From assembly GCA_001897435.1 (NCBI GenBank), contig MKSV01000007.1, forward strand, positions 310,001 through 374,000: a stretch of DNA of 64,000 nucleotides, in the 5' to 3' direction. Source of the stretch: Acidobacteriales bacterium 59-55 (GTDB lineage: Bacteria > Acidobacteriota > Terriglobia > Terriglobales > Acidobacteriaceae). The position numbers and the translations under genes were made by a program. Shown here in pieces: positions 18,219 to 25,334 of this stretch. Below the pieces are notes generated by a model, which saw only the letters and a list, made by a program, of their open reading frames with translations, was not told where the DNA came from and did no database searches. Numbering within the stretch: position 1 is the stretch's first letter; each line of letters begins with the position of its first letter.

Positions 18219-19694
18219 CTAGAACTTGCGCGACCACTCCTTCGGCCAGCGCTCGATGACAACCTTTTTGTCGGTATAGAACTCGATAGCGTCCTTGCCC
18301 TGGCCGTGCAACACTCCCATGAAGCTGTCCCGCCAGCCACTGAACGGAAAGTAGGCCATGGGAGCGGCGACACCGATATTGACGCCGATATTTCCGGCCT
18401 GAACCTCGTAGCGGAACTTGCGAGCTGCTGCGCCACTCGAGGTGAAGATCGCGGCCGAATTGCCGAAAGAACTCCGTGACAGAAGTTCGATGGCATCGTC
18501 GAGTGTGTTCGACTCGTTGACGGTGAGCACAGGCCCAAAGATCTCAGTTGAAGTGAGAGGGTTCGATGCCGCGATGCCGCTGAGGATTGTGGGCGCGATG
18601 AAGTTGCCGACATCGCCAGCCACCTTACGTCCGTCGAGCAACACCTTCCCTCCGTCCTGCAGGCCCTTGTCGACGAGATTGAGGATACGCGACTTGCTGT
18701 CTGCAGTGATGACCGGCCCCATCTGCACTCCTTCTTCAAGGCCGTTTCCGGTGCGGATGTTGGAGGCCATATCGACGACGGCTTCCTTGAACTTCTTGGC
18801 CACATCGCCGACGGCGACGGCGACCGAAACGGCGAGGCATCGCTGGCCGGCGCAACCGAAGGCGCTGTCGTTGACGATCTTCGCGGTCATTTCAAGATCG
18901 GCATCCGGCATCACAACAACATAATTTTTTGCTCCGCCCTGGCACTGAACGCGCTTTCCATGGAGTGAGCCTTCAGCATAGATATATTTGGCTACGGGTG
19001 TGGAGCCGACAAAGCTGATGGCGCGTACATCCGGATGATGCAGGAAGGTGTCGACGACAGGCTTTCCACCCACCACAAGGTTGCAGACGCCGGCAGGCAG
19101 GCCGGACTCATGTAGAAGCTCGAAGATCAGGCGAGCCGTCAGCGGCACGCGCTCAGAGGGCTTGAGAATGAAGGTGTTTCCTGTTGCGATCGCATACGGA
19201 AGAAACCACAGAGGGATCATGGAAGGAAAGTTGAACGGGGTAATCGCGACGGTGACGCCGAGCGGCTGGCGAATCATGATCTCGTCGATTCCGCTGGAGA
19301 CATCTTCGAGATTGTAGCCCTGCATCAGCGTAGGGATGCCGCATGCTACTTCGACATTTTCGATGCCGCGCTGCAACTCGGCATAAGCTTCGGCAAATGT
19401 CTTCCCGTTTTCCTGCGTCGTCAGACGTGCGATGTCCTTGGCGCGCGCAAGCAAAAGCTCGCGAAAACGGAAGAGGTACTGGATGCGATTCTGCGGAGGA
19501 GTTCGGCGCCATGCGGGATAGGCGGCCAGAGCAGCAGCAACGGCGGCATCGGCGTCAGCCGGTCCGGCAAGTCCGACCTGAGCGACCAACTCCCCGGTGG
19601 CGGGATTGATGATATCGAGAGGCGTGGAGGTTTTGCTGGTTTGCCAGGCCCCGCCGATATAGTTTGCATCGAGAGTTGCCGTTTGTGGTGTCAT
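18219..19694 (-). CDS. mmsA: CoA-acylating methylmalonate-semialdehyde dehydrogenase family
   Basis: A 491-residue aldehyde dehydrogenase. ITPFNFPSMIPLWFLPYAIA, ILKPSERVPLTARLI and VGSTPVAKYIYAEGSLHGK belong to the NAD-binding part. The catalytic motif FGCAGQRCLAVSVAVAVG, with its nucleophilic cysteine in GQRCLA, is the signature of the MmsA/IolA branch, which makes acyl-CoA from malonate or methylmalonate semialdehydes. The enzyme is cytoplasmic. An AAGGAG lies eight bases before the ATG at 19694. It is the second gene behind the SMP-30 lactonase, 74 bases apart and likely co-transcribed from a promoter with the best IclR-type operator. In this setting it may oxidise a short semialdehyde from sugar breakdown; the true substrate is unknown. 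Confidence 0.9.
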   Translation of the reverse strand: MTPQTATLDANYIGGAWQTSKTSTPLDIINPATGELVAQVGLAGPADADAAVAAALAAYPAWRRTPPQNRIQYLFRFRELLLARAKDIARLTTQENGKTFAEAYAELQRGIENVEVACGIPTLMQGYNLEDVSSGIDEIMIRQPLGVTVAITPFNFPSMIPLWFLPYAIATGNTFILKPSERVPLTARLIFELLHESGLPAGVCNLVVGGKPVVDTFLHHPDVRAISFVGSTPVAKYIYAEGSLHGKRVQCQGGAKNYVVVMPDADLEMTAKIVNDSAFGCAGQRCLAVSVAVAVGDVAKKFKEAVVDMASNIRTGNGLEEGVQMGPVITADSKSRILNLVDKGLQDGGKVLLDGRKVAGDVGNFIAPTILSGIAASNPLTSTEIFGPVLTVNESNTLDDAIELLSRSSFGNSAAIFTSSGAAARKFRYEVQAGNIGVNIGVAAPMAYFPFSGWRDSFMGVLHGQGKDAIEFYTDKKVVIERWPKEWSRKF

Positions 19695-19768
19695 TTTTTC
19701 GTCTCCTTAAACAGTTAGTAATGTTGCGGAACGTGATCCTTTGCCGGCGCGGCTATGGTTGGCGCACG

Positions 19769-20797
19769 TTATAGGATGGCGTCGTTCCAATGCACCATCG
19801 GCAAACCAGGTGCAGGTGCGCGAAAATAGGGGATTCGCTGGCCCTTCAAGGAGCCGATGTAGATCGTCTGCAGGTCGGACCCGCCAAAAGTGACGCTCGC
19901 CATCCATGGTGCGATGCCCCGTCCAGTAGTGAATAAAACCTCTTCGTTGACTTGATTCTGGAAGAAGGCCTTTTCAAGGTCATCCACTTTCTTCGAATCT
20001 CCTTCGTCGAGTAACAGGCGGAGATCGCCCTGCGGCGTCAGCGCAAAGAGCTTGTCGGAGTAGACCATCGTTCCCCAAAGGTTGCCAAGACTATCGAAGG
20101 CGATGCCGTCAGGCCATGCCCCTTTCCCCAAGCTAGACGGGCCGAAGATCTCCCGTTCTCCGAGCGAGCCATCGTCATTCACGCGCAGCCTGCTGATGCA
20201 GCCGCCTGTCGTTTCGGCGACGTATAGATACTCCTCCCGCGCGTCCATGCGAATCTCGTTGGTGAAGTGAAAACCTTCGGCCACGATGCGGAACTTACCG
20301 TCGATATACCTGGCGATGTAGCCATCGGGAAGATCCGGGCGAAGCGCGTGCATCCAATTTTTGATCTTCGTCGAAATCGTGATCCAGATACGATCCTTAG
20401 AATCGCGAAGCACGAAATTCACTTTTCCGATCGGCTCGCCTTCAATGCTGTCTGCCAGTACCTTTGAATCTCCGTTGCGGGTCATGATCTCGAGGCGATC
20501 TGTGCCGAAGTTCGAGATCAGAATGTCGCCATTGCGGGCAAAGGCGAGGCCATTCGGCAGAGTGCCTTCAAGGTACCGGGTCGCTTCACTGGCTACTTCT
20601 TCGAAGTGGCCGGAGAGGTTCTGCGTGATGATCTGCTGGTCGCCGTTGGGAGCAATTCGGACGATGCCGCCACGGGCATCGGCAGCCCATAGGTCGCCGT
20701 TGCGTTCAGCTAAAATGCACTCGGGACGTTGCAAACCATCGCCGATATATTGAATAGCACTCTTGTCGATACCGAAGTCGAGAAGCGGATTGGCCAT
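19769..20797 (-). CDS. SMP-30/gluconolactonase-family protein
   Basis: A 342-residue beta-propeller protein. The family pattern is clear: PECILAERNGDLWAADARGG near the N-terminus, LPNGLAFARNGDILISNFGT, VNFVLRDSKDRIWITISTK, NEIRMDAREEYLYVAETTGG and AWPDGIAFDSLGNLWGTMVY, with the acidic and asparagine residues expected to hold a divalent metal. The family hydrolyses sugar lactones. The frame extends to an ATG at 20866, but that codon directly abuts a palindromic operator (20867-20883), so the ATG at 20797 is the better start. It is the first gene of an operon with mmsA and would act on a lactone produced by one of the nearby SDR dehydrogenases. Confidence 0.85.
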   Translation of the reverse strand: MANPLLDFGIDKSAIQYIGDGLQRPECILAERNGDLWAADARGGIVRIAPNGDQQIITQNLSGHFEEVASEATRYLEGTLPNGLAFARNGDILISNFGTDRLEIMTRNGDSKVLADSIEGEPIGKVNFVLRDSKDRIWITISTKIKNWMHALRPDLPDGYIARYIDGKFRIVAEGFHFTNEIRMDAREEYLYVAETTGGCISRLRVNDDGSLGEREIFGPSSLGKGAWPDGIAFDSLGNLWGTMVYSDKLFALTPQGDLRLLLDEGDSKKVDDLEKAFFQNQVNEEVLFTTGRGIAPWMASVTFGGSDLQTIYIGSLKGQRIPYFRAPAPGLPMVHWNDAIL

Positions 20798-20866
20798 TGC
20801 GTCGAACCTTGTCCTATAACGGCCTGCATGAGACGAGTCAGAAGACCCGGAGCCGTTGAGATACAT

Positions 20867-20883
20867 ATTGCGTAATACGCAAT
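20867..20883 (-). promoter_or_regulatory. Best copy of the putative IclR operator
   Basis: ATTGCGTAATACGCAAT is a perfect inverted repeat of two 8-base arms around one central base. It sits 69 bases upstream of the SMP-30 start. The other copies in the window are compared with this one. Confidence 0.65.
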
Positions 20884-20964
20884 TTAGATTGCAAGGCTAA
20901 CACATTCGACTAACAACTGACCAGCCCATGGAAGTAAGAATTTTTATAGTCTGGGTAAAGATAA

Positions 20965-20992
20965 TGGAGAAACAGCGATCGCTGTTTCTCCA
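20965..20992 (-). terminator. 28-bp perfect palindrome downstream of the IclR gene
   Basis: Positions 20965-20978 pair perfectly with 20979-20992, centred on GCGATCGC. It lies eight bases beyond the IclR stop codon and upstream of the SMP-30 promoter. It probably ends iclR transcription, although the following T run is poor on the minus strand. Confidence 0.5.
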
Positions 20993-21000
20993 TCGAAAAA

Positions 21001-21804
21001 TCAGTCCATATCGTCTGTCTTGTGTTCCGGACTACTCAGCAGGACGCCAATATCGTTGGCGACTTTACAGACTTGCCGCGAGTACTGGGGATAGAGATCC
21101 TTGGTGAATCGGGAAGATGGCGCGGAGACGCCGATGGAACCGACGATAACATTGTTCTGGATGCGGATCGGAGCGGCAACGCACCGGATCTCTTCCTGAT
21201 ACTCAGCCTCATCGGTGGAGAATCCACGTTTTTTGATGGCGAGGCAATCCTTGACCAAAGCCGGGATGCTCGTGATAGTGCTCTTGGTATATTTCTGTAA
21301 CGGACCGGAGCCGAACTGCGCCTTCAGATCGCGTTCCGTTGCATCGGCAAGCAGAGCTTTCCCGTGCGCGGTGCAATACAACGGGACAAGCTCTCCCGTC
21401 TGTCCGGCGACGGCGATCACATGGTTGGCATGAGCCGAATCGATAAAGAGTGCGCTCTTGCCCTCGCGAATGGCAAGGTGCGCGGTCTCGTTAAGCTGGT
21501 TCGCCAGTAACTTCAGTTCCTGATGAGCAACTTTGACCAGCATATTGCTCCAGTCGTACTGATGGGACAGGGTCCACATCGACGATCCAAGAATATAGTC
21601 CTTGCGACCTGGAGGACAGGAAAGAAAGCCGCGTCGTCTCAGCGTCTGTGCCAGGCGAAAGGCACTGCTGCGGTCGATGCTGAGCAACTCCGCCAATTCA
21701 CCCAGAGAAATGGGCTGCTTGGAGAGAGCGACGGCCTGAAGAATCGTAAGGCCTCGGTCGAGGCTCTGAATAAATGGGACTTGAGGGGCCTTCTTAGGTG
21801 GCAT
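21001..21804 (-). CDS. IclR-family transcriptional regulator
   Basis: A 267-residue regulator. The N-terminal winged helix-turn-helix is visible at about residues 15-75 (LTILQAVALSKQPISLGELA, then IDRSSAFRLAQTLRRRGFLS as the recognition part). The C-terminal effector domain includes TAHGKALLADATERDLKAQF and a late block EEIRCVAAPIRIQNNVIVGS and IGVSAPSS, typical of IclR ligand domains. Members bind short palindromes and sense small organic acids or sugars. It starts ten bases after the stop of the sugar isomerase gene, so both are one operon. Copies of one palindromic motif in front of this and neighbouring operons are most simply explained as its binding sites, which is inference. Confidence 0.93.
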   Translation of the reverse strand: MPPKKAPQVPFIQSLDRGLTILQAVALSKQPISLGELAELLSIDRSSAFRLAQTLRRRGFLSCPPGRKDYILGSSMWTLSHQYDWSNMLVKVAHQELKLLANQLNETAHLAIREGKSALFIDSAHANHVIAVAGQTGELVPLYCTAHGKALLADATERDLKAQFGSGPLQKYTKSTITSIPALVKDCLAIKKRGFSTDEAEYQEEIRCVAAPIRIQNNVIVGSIGVSAPSSRFTKDLYPQYSRQVCKVANDIGVLLSSPEHKTDDMD

Positions 21805-21814
21805 ATATCTGAGA

Positions 21815-22726
21815 TTACACCCGGAATCTCACTCCAATCGATTTCAAATAGGATTGACTTTCGGCAGCCAGGGTTTCAGGGGGCGTGGGCGAGGGATTTC
21901 TTGGGTTATTATCGAGCTCGACCATGATCATACCGCTGATCTTTCGACCTGCCAGCAGATCGAGAATGGCGGGAACATTGACCTCTCCCTGACCCAGCGG
22001 GCAGTAACCAAGGAGGTGATCGTCCTTTCCATTGAAGTCCTTGAGGTGCATGTGCTGGACGAGGGGAAGGTAATCCCTGACGACCTTGACGGCGTCCGCG
22101 CCGCCTTTCGTCAGTTGTCCTACGTCAGGACCGAACTTCAGGTGACTTGTATCAATCGCATCGAGTGTAGCGTAGGTCTCATCTCTGGTCTCGACACAAG
22201 TGCCGGTGTGCTGATGCAGGACCGGAGTAATGCCCTGATCGGAGATCGCCTTCGACACTTCGTTCAGGGTGGAGACTATGTTTGCCTTGTGAGCAGCGTA
22301 ATCGTAGCTGGATCGGTTTACCTGGTTTGGCCCCAGGACGAAGATTCTTCCTTTATACCTTTTGATCAACTTTGCCCAGGCAACCGCTTTCGTTATCTGC
22401 TCCTGTCGCTTGCCGGGATCGGTAAGGTTCAAGGTGCAGTAGCCGGAAATCAATGGGATTCTGCTTTTTTTGAGAATTGGCTCGAGGCCGCCCTTTGGTT
22501 CCCATTCGTCCAAAACGGTGCCAAAGGTCTCAAAGCCGTGGAACCCCAACTTGGCAGTTCCTCGAATGGCATCGTCTACCTGAGAGTTCATCCAGGTGAT
22601 CCCCGTATAGCCGACCTGGATGTGACGAGCCTTTTGGGCAAATAAAGAGCTCGGCAACGCGGTGGAAGCTGCCGCAGCCAGAGTGGACTGAATGAGGAAT
22701 GAGCGGCGGGTGGTGGTATTGTGCAA
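21815..22726 (-). CDS. Tat-exported sugar phosphate isomerase/epimerase-type TIM barrel
   Basis: A protein of about 303 residues with a twin-arginine signal (TTRRSFLIQSTLAAAASTAL) followed by a xylose-isomerase-like/AP-endonuclease-2 TIM barrel: HIQVGYTGITWMNSQVDDAI, LGFHGFETFG, ITPVLHQHTGTCVETRDETY, HLKFGPDVGQLTKGG and VQHMHLKDFNGKDDHLLGYC. The H, D and E residues at strand ends resemble the metal site of these isomerases. The frame extends to a TTG at 22840, but that lies inside a putative operator. The TTG at 22726 is preferred because GGAG lies nine bases before it and it places the Tat motif near the N-terminus. Acidobacteria have many exported members of this family with unknown substrates. 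It precedes iclR by ten bases. Confidence 0.8.
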   Translation of the reverse strand: MHNTTTRRSFLIQSTLAAAASTALPSSLFAQKARHIQVGYTGITWMNSQVDDAIRGTAKLGFHGFETFGTVLDEWEPKGGLEPILKKSRIPLISGYCTLNLTDPGKRQEQITKAVAWAKLIKRYKGRIFVLGPNQVNRSSYDYAAHKANIVSTLNEVSKAISDQGITPVLHQHTGTCVETRDETYATLDAIDTSHLKFGPDVGQLTKGGADAVKVVRDYLPLVQHMHLKDFNGKDDHLLGYCPLGQGEVNVPAILDLLAGRKISGMIMVELDNNPRNPSPTPPETLAAESQSYLKSIGVRFRV

Positions 22727-22824
22727 GGTGGAATTCTCCAGTTTGATTTTGCAAAGGCAAATTAGAGATCGACGTACAGAGCCTGCTGGTATCGGATCTG
22801 CTATTTGAAAGGTACAATTCTTAT

Positions 22825-22841
22825 ATTGCGCGATATGCAAA
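22825..22841 (-). promoter_or_regulatory. Putative IclR operator upstream of the isomerase-iclR operon
   Basis: ATTGCGCGATATGCAAA keeps the outer halves ATTGCG and GCAA of the best copy. It lies about 100 bases before the isomerase start, so iclR would control its own operon. Confidence 0.5.
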
Positions 22842-23004
22842 GTGCAGTGCGTTCATCGCAATAACTGTGCAATGCGATGAATGCCTTTGTCAAGCACGAA
22901 ATCCCCGTTTAGCCATTTGATGCAGGCAATAGCGGGCTGCTACTCCGCTCGAATTTTGCTGAGGAGGCAATAAGTCGTAAGAATTCTGCTCCAGTTCTAA
23001 TTGC

Positions 23005-23033
23005 TTGACGATGATGGATTCGACAGATACTAT
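23005..23033 (+). promoter_or_regulatory. Sigma-70-type promoter of the two SDR genes
   Basis: TTGACG (23005-23010) and TACTAT (23028-23033) are separated by exactly 17 bases. The putative operator at 23041-23057 covers the expected start of transcription, which is a standard repressor arrangement. Confidence 0.65.
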
Positions 23034-23040
23034 TCGTATG

Positions 23041-23057
23041 CTTGCAGCATACGCAAT
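23041..23057 (+). promoter_or_regulatory. Putative IclR operator at the SDR promoter
   Basis: CTTGCAGCATACGCAAT matches the best copy at about 12-13 of 17 positions, with the right half (TACGCAAT) identical. It also forms the right part of a 7-bp inverted repeat CGTATGC-TTGCA-GCATACG. Confidence 0.55.
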
Positions 23058-23182
23058 TTAAATATCTTTTTATGCAATAGCTTCCCGACGCAAAGCCGAA
23101 GGAAATATATAGATACAAGGCGGCTTACGGGATGGCCTCGACAAACCGCGATCCTCGGAAGAATGGAAAGGAATGGAACACC

Positions 23183-23959
23183 ATGGATTATTCCAGTTTT
23201 GGTCTTAAAGACAAAGTCGCAATTGTAACCGGCGCATCGCAGGGCATAGGAAGAGCGATCGCCATCGGTTTGGCACAGGCGGGAGCTCACGTGGTTCTGG
23301 CGAAGCACCCCAGCCCTCAGATGGAAGAGATTCATGCCGTGCAGGCGGAGATTGAAGCTTTAGGGCGCAAGGCGATGATTGTGCCGACAGACGTGTCTGA
23401 CGTCTCTCAGGTTCGAGCCCTGATGGATAGAGCGAAGTCTGAGTTTGGGAGCATCGACATCCTTGTAAACAATGCCGGCTGGACGGGCACAACGGATGCG
23501 CTGGACGTGACCGAGGAAGAGTACGACAAAACCATGGACGCTTCGTTGAAGAGTGTCTTTTTTGCCTGCCAGGCCGCAGCCCGGGTGATGCTTCCCCAGG
23601 GCGGTGGACGCATCATTAATATTGGCTCGAACTTCGGTGAGATTGCCTTCAAAAAGAGGTCTGTGTATGCCGCTGCCAAGGCGGGTGTGCATCATCTCTC
23701 CCGCGCGCTCTCGCTGGAGTGGGCTCATGCAGGAGTGCTGGTGAACGTCGTGGCGCCTTGCATTACCGAGACTACGTCACGAAAGAACATCCTGGAGCGC
23801 CCCGGCTACAAGGAGTGGGCGACGCAGGAGATGATTCCTCGTGGGCGATGGAATCAGCCGGAGGATCTTGTAGGAGCAGTCTTGTTTCTGTCGAGCAGTA
23901 TGTCGGACATGGTGGTTGGACACGTACTCATGGTGGATGGCGGGTGGACGCTTCATTAG
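23183..23959 (+). CDS. SDR-family dehydrogenase (first of pair)
   Basis: A 258-residue classical short-chain dehydrogenase/reductase. Cofactor motif VTGASQGIGRAIAIGLAQAG, structural motif ILVNNAGWTG, catalytic serine in INIGSNFGE and the Y-x-x-x-K pair in VYAAAKAGVHHLSRAL are all present. The protein ends in VLMVDGGWTLH, as usual. It should oxidise a hydroxyl group of a sugar or related polyol with NAD(P). The ATG at 23183 (after AAAGGA) is preferred over a frame extension to 23132. It is the first gene after a promoter with a putative IclR site and is followed by a second SDR, probably in one operon. The substrate is unknown. Confidence 0.88.
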   Translation: MDYSSFGLKDKVAIVTGASQGIGRAIAIGLAQAGAHVVLAKHPSPQMEEIHAVQAEIEALGRKAMIVPTDVSDVSQVRALMDRAKSEFGSIDILVNNAGWTGTTDALDVTEEEYDKTMDASLKSVFFACQAAARVMLPQGGGRIINIGSNFGEIAFKKRSVYAAAKAGVHHLSRALSLEWAHAGVLVNVVAPCITETTSRKNILERPGYKEWATQEMIPRGRWNQPEDLVGAVLFLSSSMSDMVVGHVLMVDGGWTLH

Positions 23960-24036
23960 AGTTGATTTTCAAAGATTGATCCATTCAAGCGCGGATGGAG
24001 CAACGTCAGACCTAATCAATAGTTGAAAGGATAGAC

Positions 24037-24792
24037 ATGGGGCTTCAAGGCAAGATTGCAATCGTAACGGGTGCGGGGCAGGGGATCGGAAGAGGGATTG
24101 CGGAAGTCTTTGCCGAACAGGGCGCGGATCTCGTAATTAACGATATCGTTTGCTCAAAAGGGCTGGATGAGCTTGCTGCGTGGATTCGGGACAAGGGGCG
24201 GCGCGTTGTCGCTGTTCAGGGCGATGTCTCACAGCGCGCGGACGTTGAGCGCATCTTCGATCGTGCCTGGGCAGAGCTTGGGCCGGCAGATATCCTGGTG
24301 AATAATGCTGGAATTGAGACGATAGTCCCTTTTCTTGAATTGAGCGACGAGCAGTGGCGCGATGTCACCGACACCAATCTGAAAAGCGAATGGATGTGCT
24401 GCCAAAGCTTCTGTCGACGGATTATTAGCGATGGTCGCAAGGGCTCAATCGTAAACATTGGTTCCATTCAGGCTGCCAGGGTGTTGCCGGGGAGAACTCA
24501 CTACGCGCCCAGCAAGCTTGCAGTCGAGGCGCTCACGCGCAATGTCTCTGCCGAGGTAGGGGCACACGGAATCCGCGTGAACTGCATTCATCCTGGACTC
24601 ATCGATACACCGATGATCAGTTGGGTCATGCAGAGTGAAGAGCTGTTGCCTCAGGTTGTGGCTCAGATCTCCCTGGGGCGCCCTGGCCAGCCGCGAGAGA
24701 TCGGGAACGTCGCGGCGTTTCTGGTGTCGGACGAAGCCGCATATGTCACCGGGCAGGCCCTCTACGTCGATGGCGGCTGGGTAGGCAAGTAA
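24037..24792 (+). CDS. SDR-family dehydrogenase (second of pair)
   Basis: A 251-residue classical SDR. It shows VTGAGQGIGRGIAEVFAEQG for NAD(P) binding, ILVNNAGIET, the catalytic serine in VNIGSIQAAR and YxxxK in HYAPSKLAVEALTRNV, and ends QALYVDGGWVGK. AAAGGA precedes the ATG by about six bases. It lies 77 bases after the first SDR gene. The two are clearly different in sequence, so they may catalyse consecutive or opposite steps on one sugar. With the nearby lactonase, an oxidative sugar route (dehydrogenase, then lactone hydrolysis) is a reasonable inference, but no sugar-acid dehydratase is seen in the window. Confidence 0.88.
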   Translation: MGLQGKIAIVTGAGQGIGRGIAEVFAEQGADLVINDIVCSKGLDELAAWIRDKGRRVVAVQGDVSQRADVERIFDRAWAELGPADILVNNAGIETIVPFLELSDEQWRDVTDTNLKSEWMCCQSFCRRIISDGRKGSIVNIGSIQAARVLPGRTHYAPSKLAVEALTRNVSAEVGAHGIRVNCIHPGLIDTPMISWVMQSEELLPQVVAQISLGRPGQPREIGNVAAFLVSDEAAYVTGQALYVDGGWVGK

Positions 24793-24814
24793 GCCTCCTG
24801 CGGCAAAGTAAAAC

Positions 24815-24867
24815 GATACAGCGGATACGAGAGAGGCTTATGAACGGCCCCTCGTATCCGCTGTATC
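24815..24867 (+). terminator. Long perfect hairpin after the SDR operon
   Basis: A 17-bp perfect inverted repeat (24815-24831 with 24851-24867) encloses a 19-nt spacer, 22 bases after the second SDR stop. The T-rich tail is weak (tattaa), so it could act as a terminator or as a transcript-stabilising structure. Confidence 0.5.
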
Positions 24868-24964
24868 TATTAAATGCGTAGGTAGAAATGCATTGCAAAA
24901 AAAGAAACCGACTGAAGGGTTCTTAGTTCGGCGTCTGCTTGCTGCTGTCTACTTCTTGGCGGGG

Positions 24965-25274
24965 TTAGCATGTTGTCGACAATCACAGGATTGAAGCCGA
25001 ATCGAAAGCCGTCATTCCCGCCAGGGTAGAACCAGACCTGCCGCAATTAGGCAACATTGGCCTTATTGATCTGCTTGAGACCGGAGTATTGCGCAGAATC
25101 CATACCTCCGGAGTAGCCGCTCCAGGCTGTATAGGGCGCGCGGGCTGGAGCAGCAGTCGCATAGGCCGGCAGCGGTCTCGGGTAGTGACGGACTGAGGCT
25201 GCTCCTCCCAGGGCAAGGAGAGGGAAAACTGATACGCCACTGTGTTGTACGAACTTGTTTATCGCTCTTTTCAA
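24965..25274 (-). pseudogene. Fragment of a PQQ-dependent dehydrogenase gene
   Basis: The minus-strand frame starting at 25274 encodes a signal-like N-terminus and then WSGYSGGMDSAQYSGLKQIN and KANVA, the start of the beta-propeller of quinoprotein glucose/alcohol dehydrogenases. It then meets a TAA exactly where the family has NVxQL. Reading through the stop gives LRQVWFYPGGNDGFRFGFNP and VIVDNML, again matching the family. After that the similarity ends and the remaining 600 or so residues are missing. It is therefore a 5' remnant with an in-frame stop, probably not functional. Confidence 0.65.
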
Positions 25275-25291
25275 ATCAATTAGTTAAAAAT

Positions 25292-25330
25292 AGAAGGCCC
25301 CTCCGACAGACTCTGTCGACGGGGCCTTCT
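25292..25330 (-). terminator. Rho-independent terminator of the third TonB receptor gene
   Basis: AGAAGGCCCC (25292-25301) and GGGGCCTTCT (25321-25330) pair perfectly, with further pairing inside (CGACAG with CTGTCG). On the minus strand the stem is followed by a T-rich tract (tattttta), four bases beyond the receptor stop. Confidence 0.85.
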
Positions 25331-25334
25331 ATGG

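Larger units (their letters stand above)
22727..23182. other. Divergent regulatory region between isomerase-iclR and SDR operons
   Basis: No gene is seen. It holds one operator for each direction, a promoter for the SDR genes (23005-23033) and an unrelated 9-bp inverted repeat, TTCATCGCA at 22852-22860 with TGCGATGAA at 22873-22881. Confidence 0.6.

Noticed and set aside
17753..18805. A 350-codon minus-strand frame
   Set aside because: It overlaps mmsA and the epimerase in other frames and has S/R/P-rich composition without any domain; a shadow of high-GC coding sequence.
21854..22645. A 263-codon plus-strand frame
   Set aside because: It lies antisense to the TIM-barrel isomerase, which has a Tat signal and family motifs; the plus frame has none.
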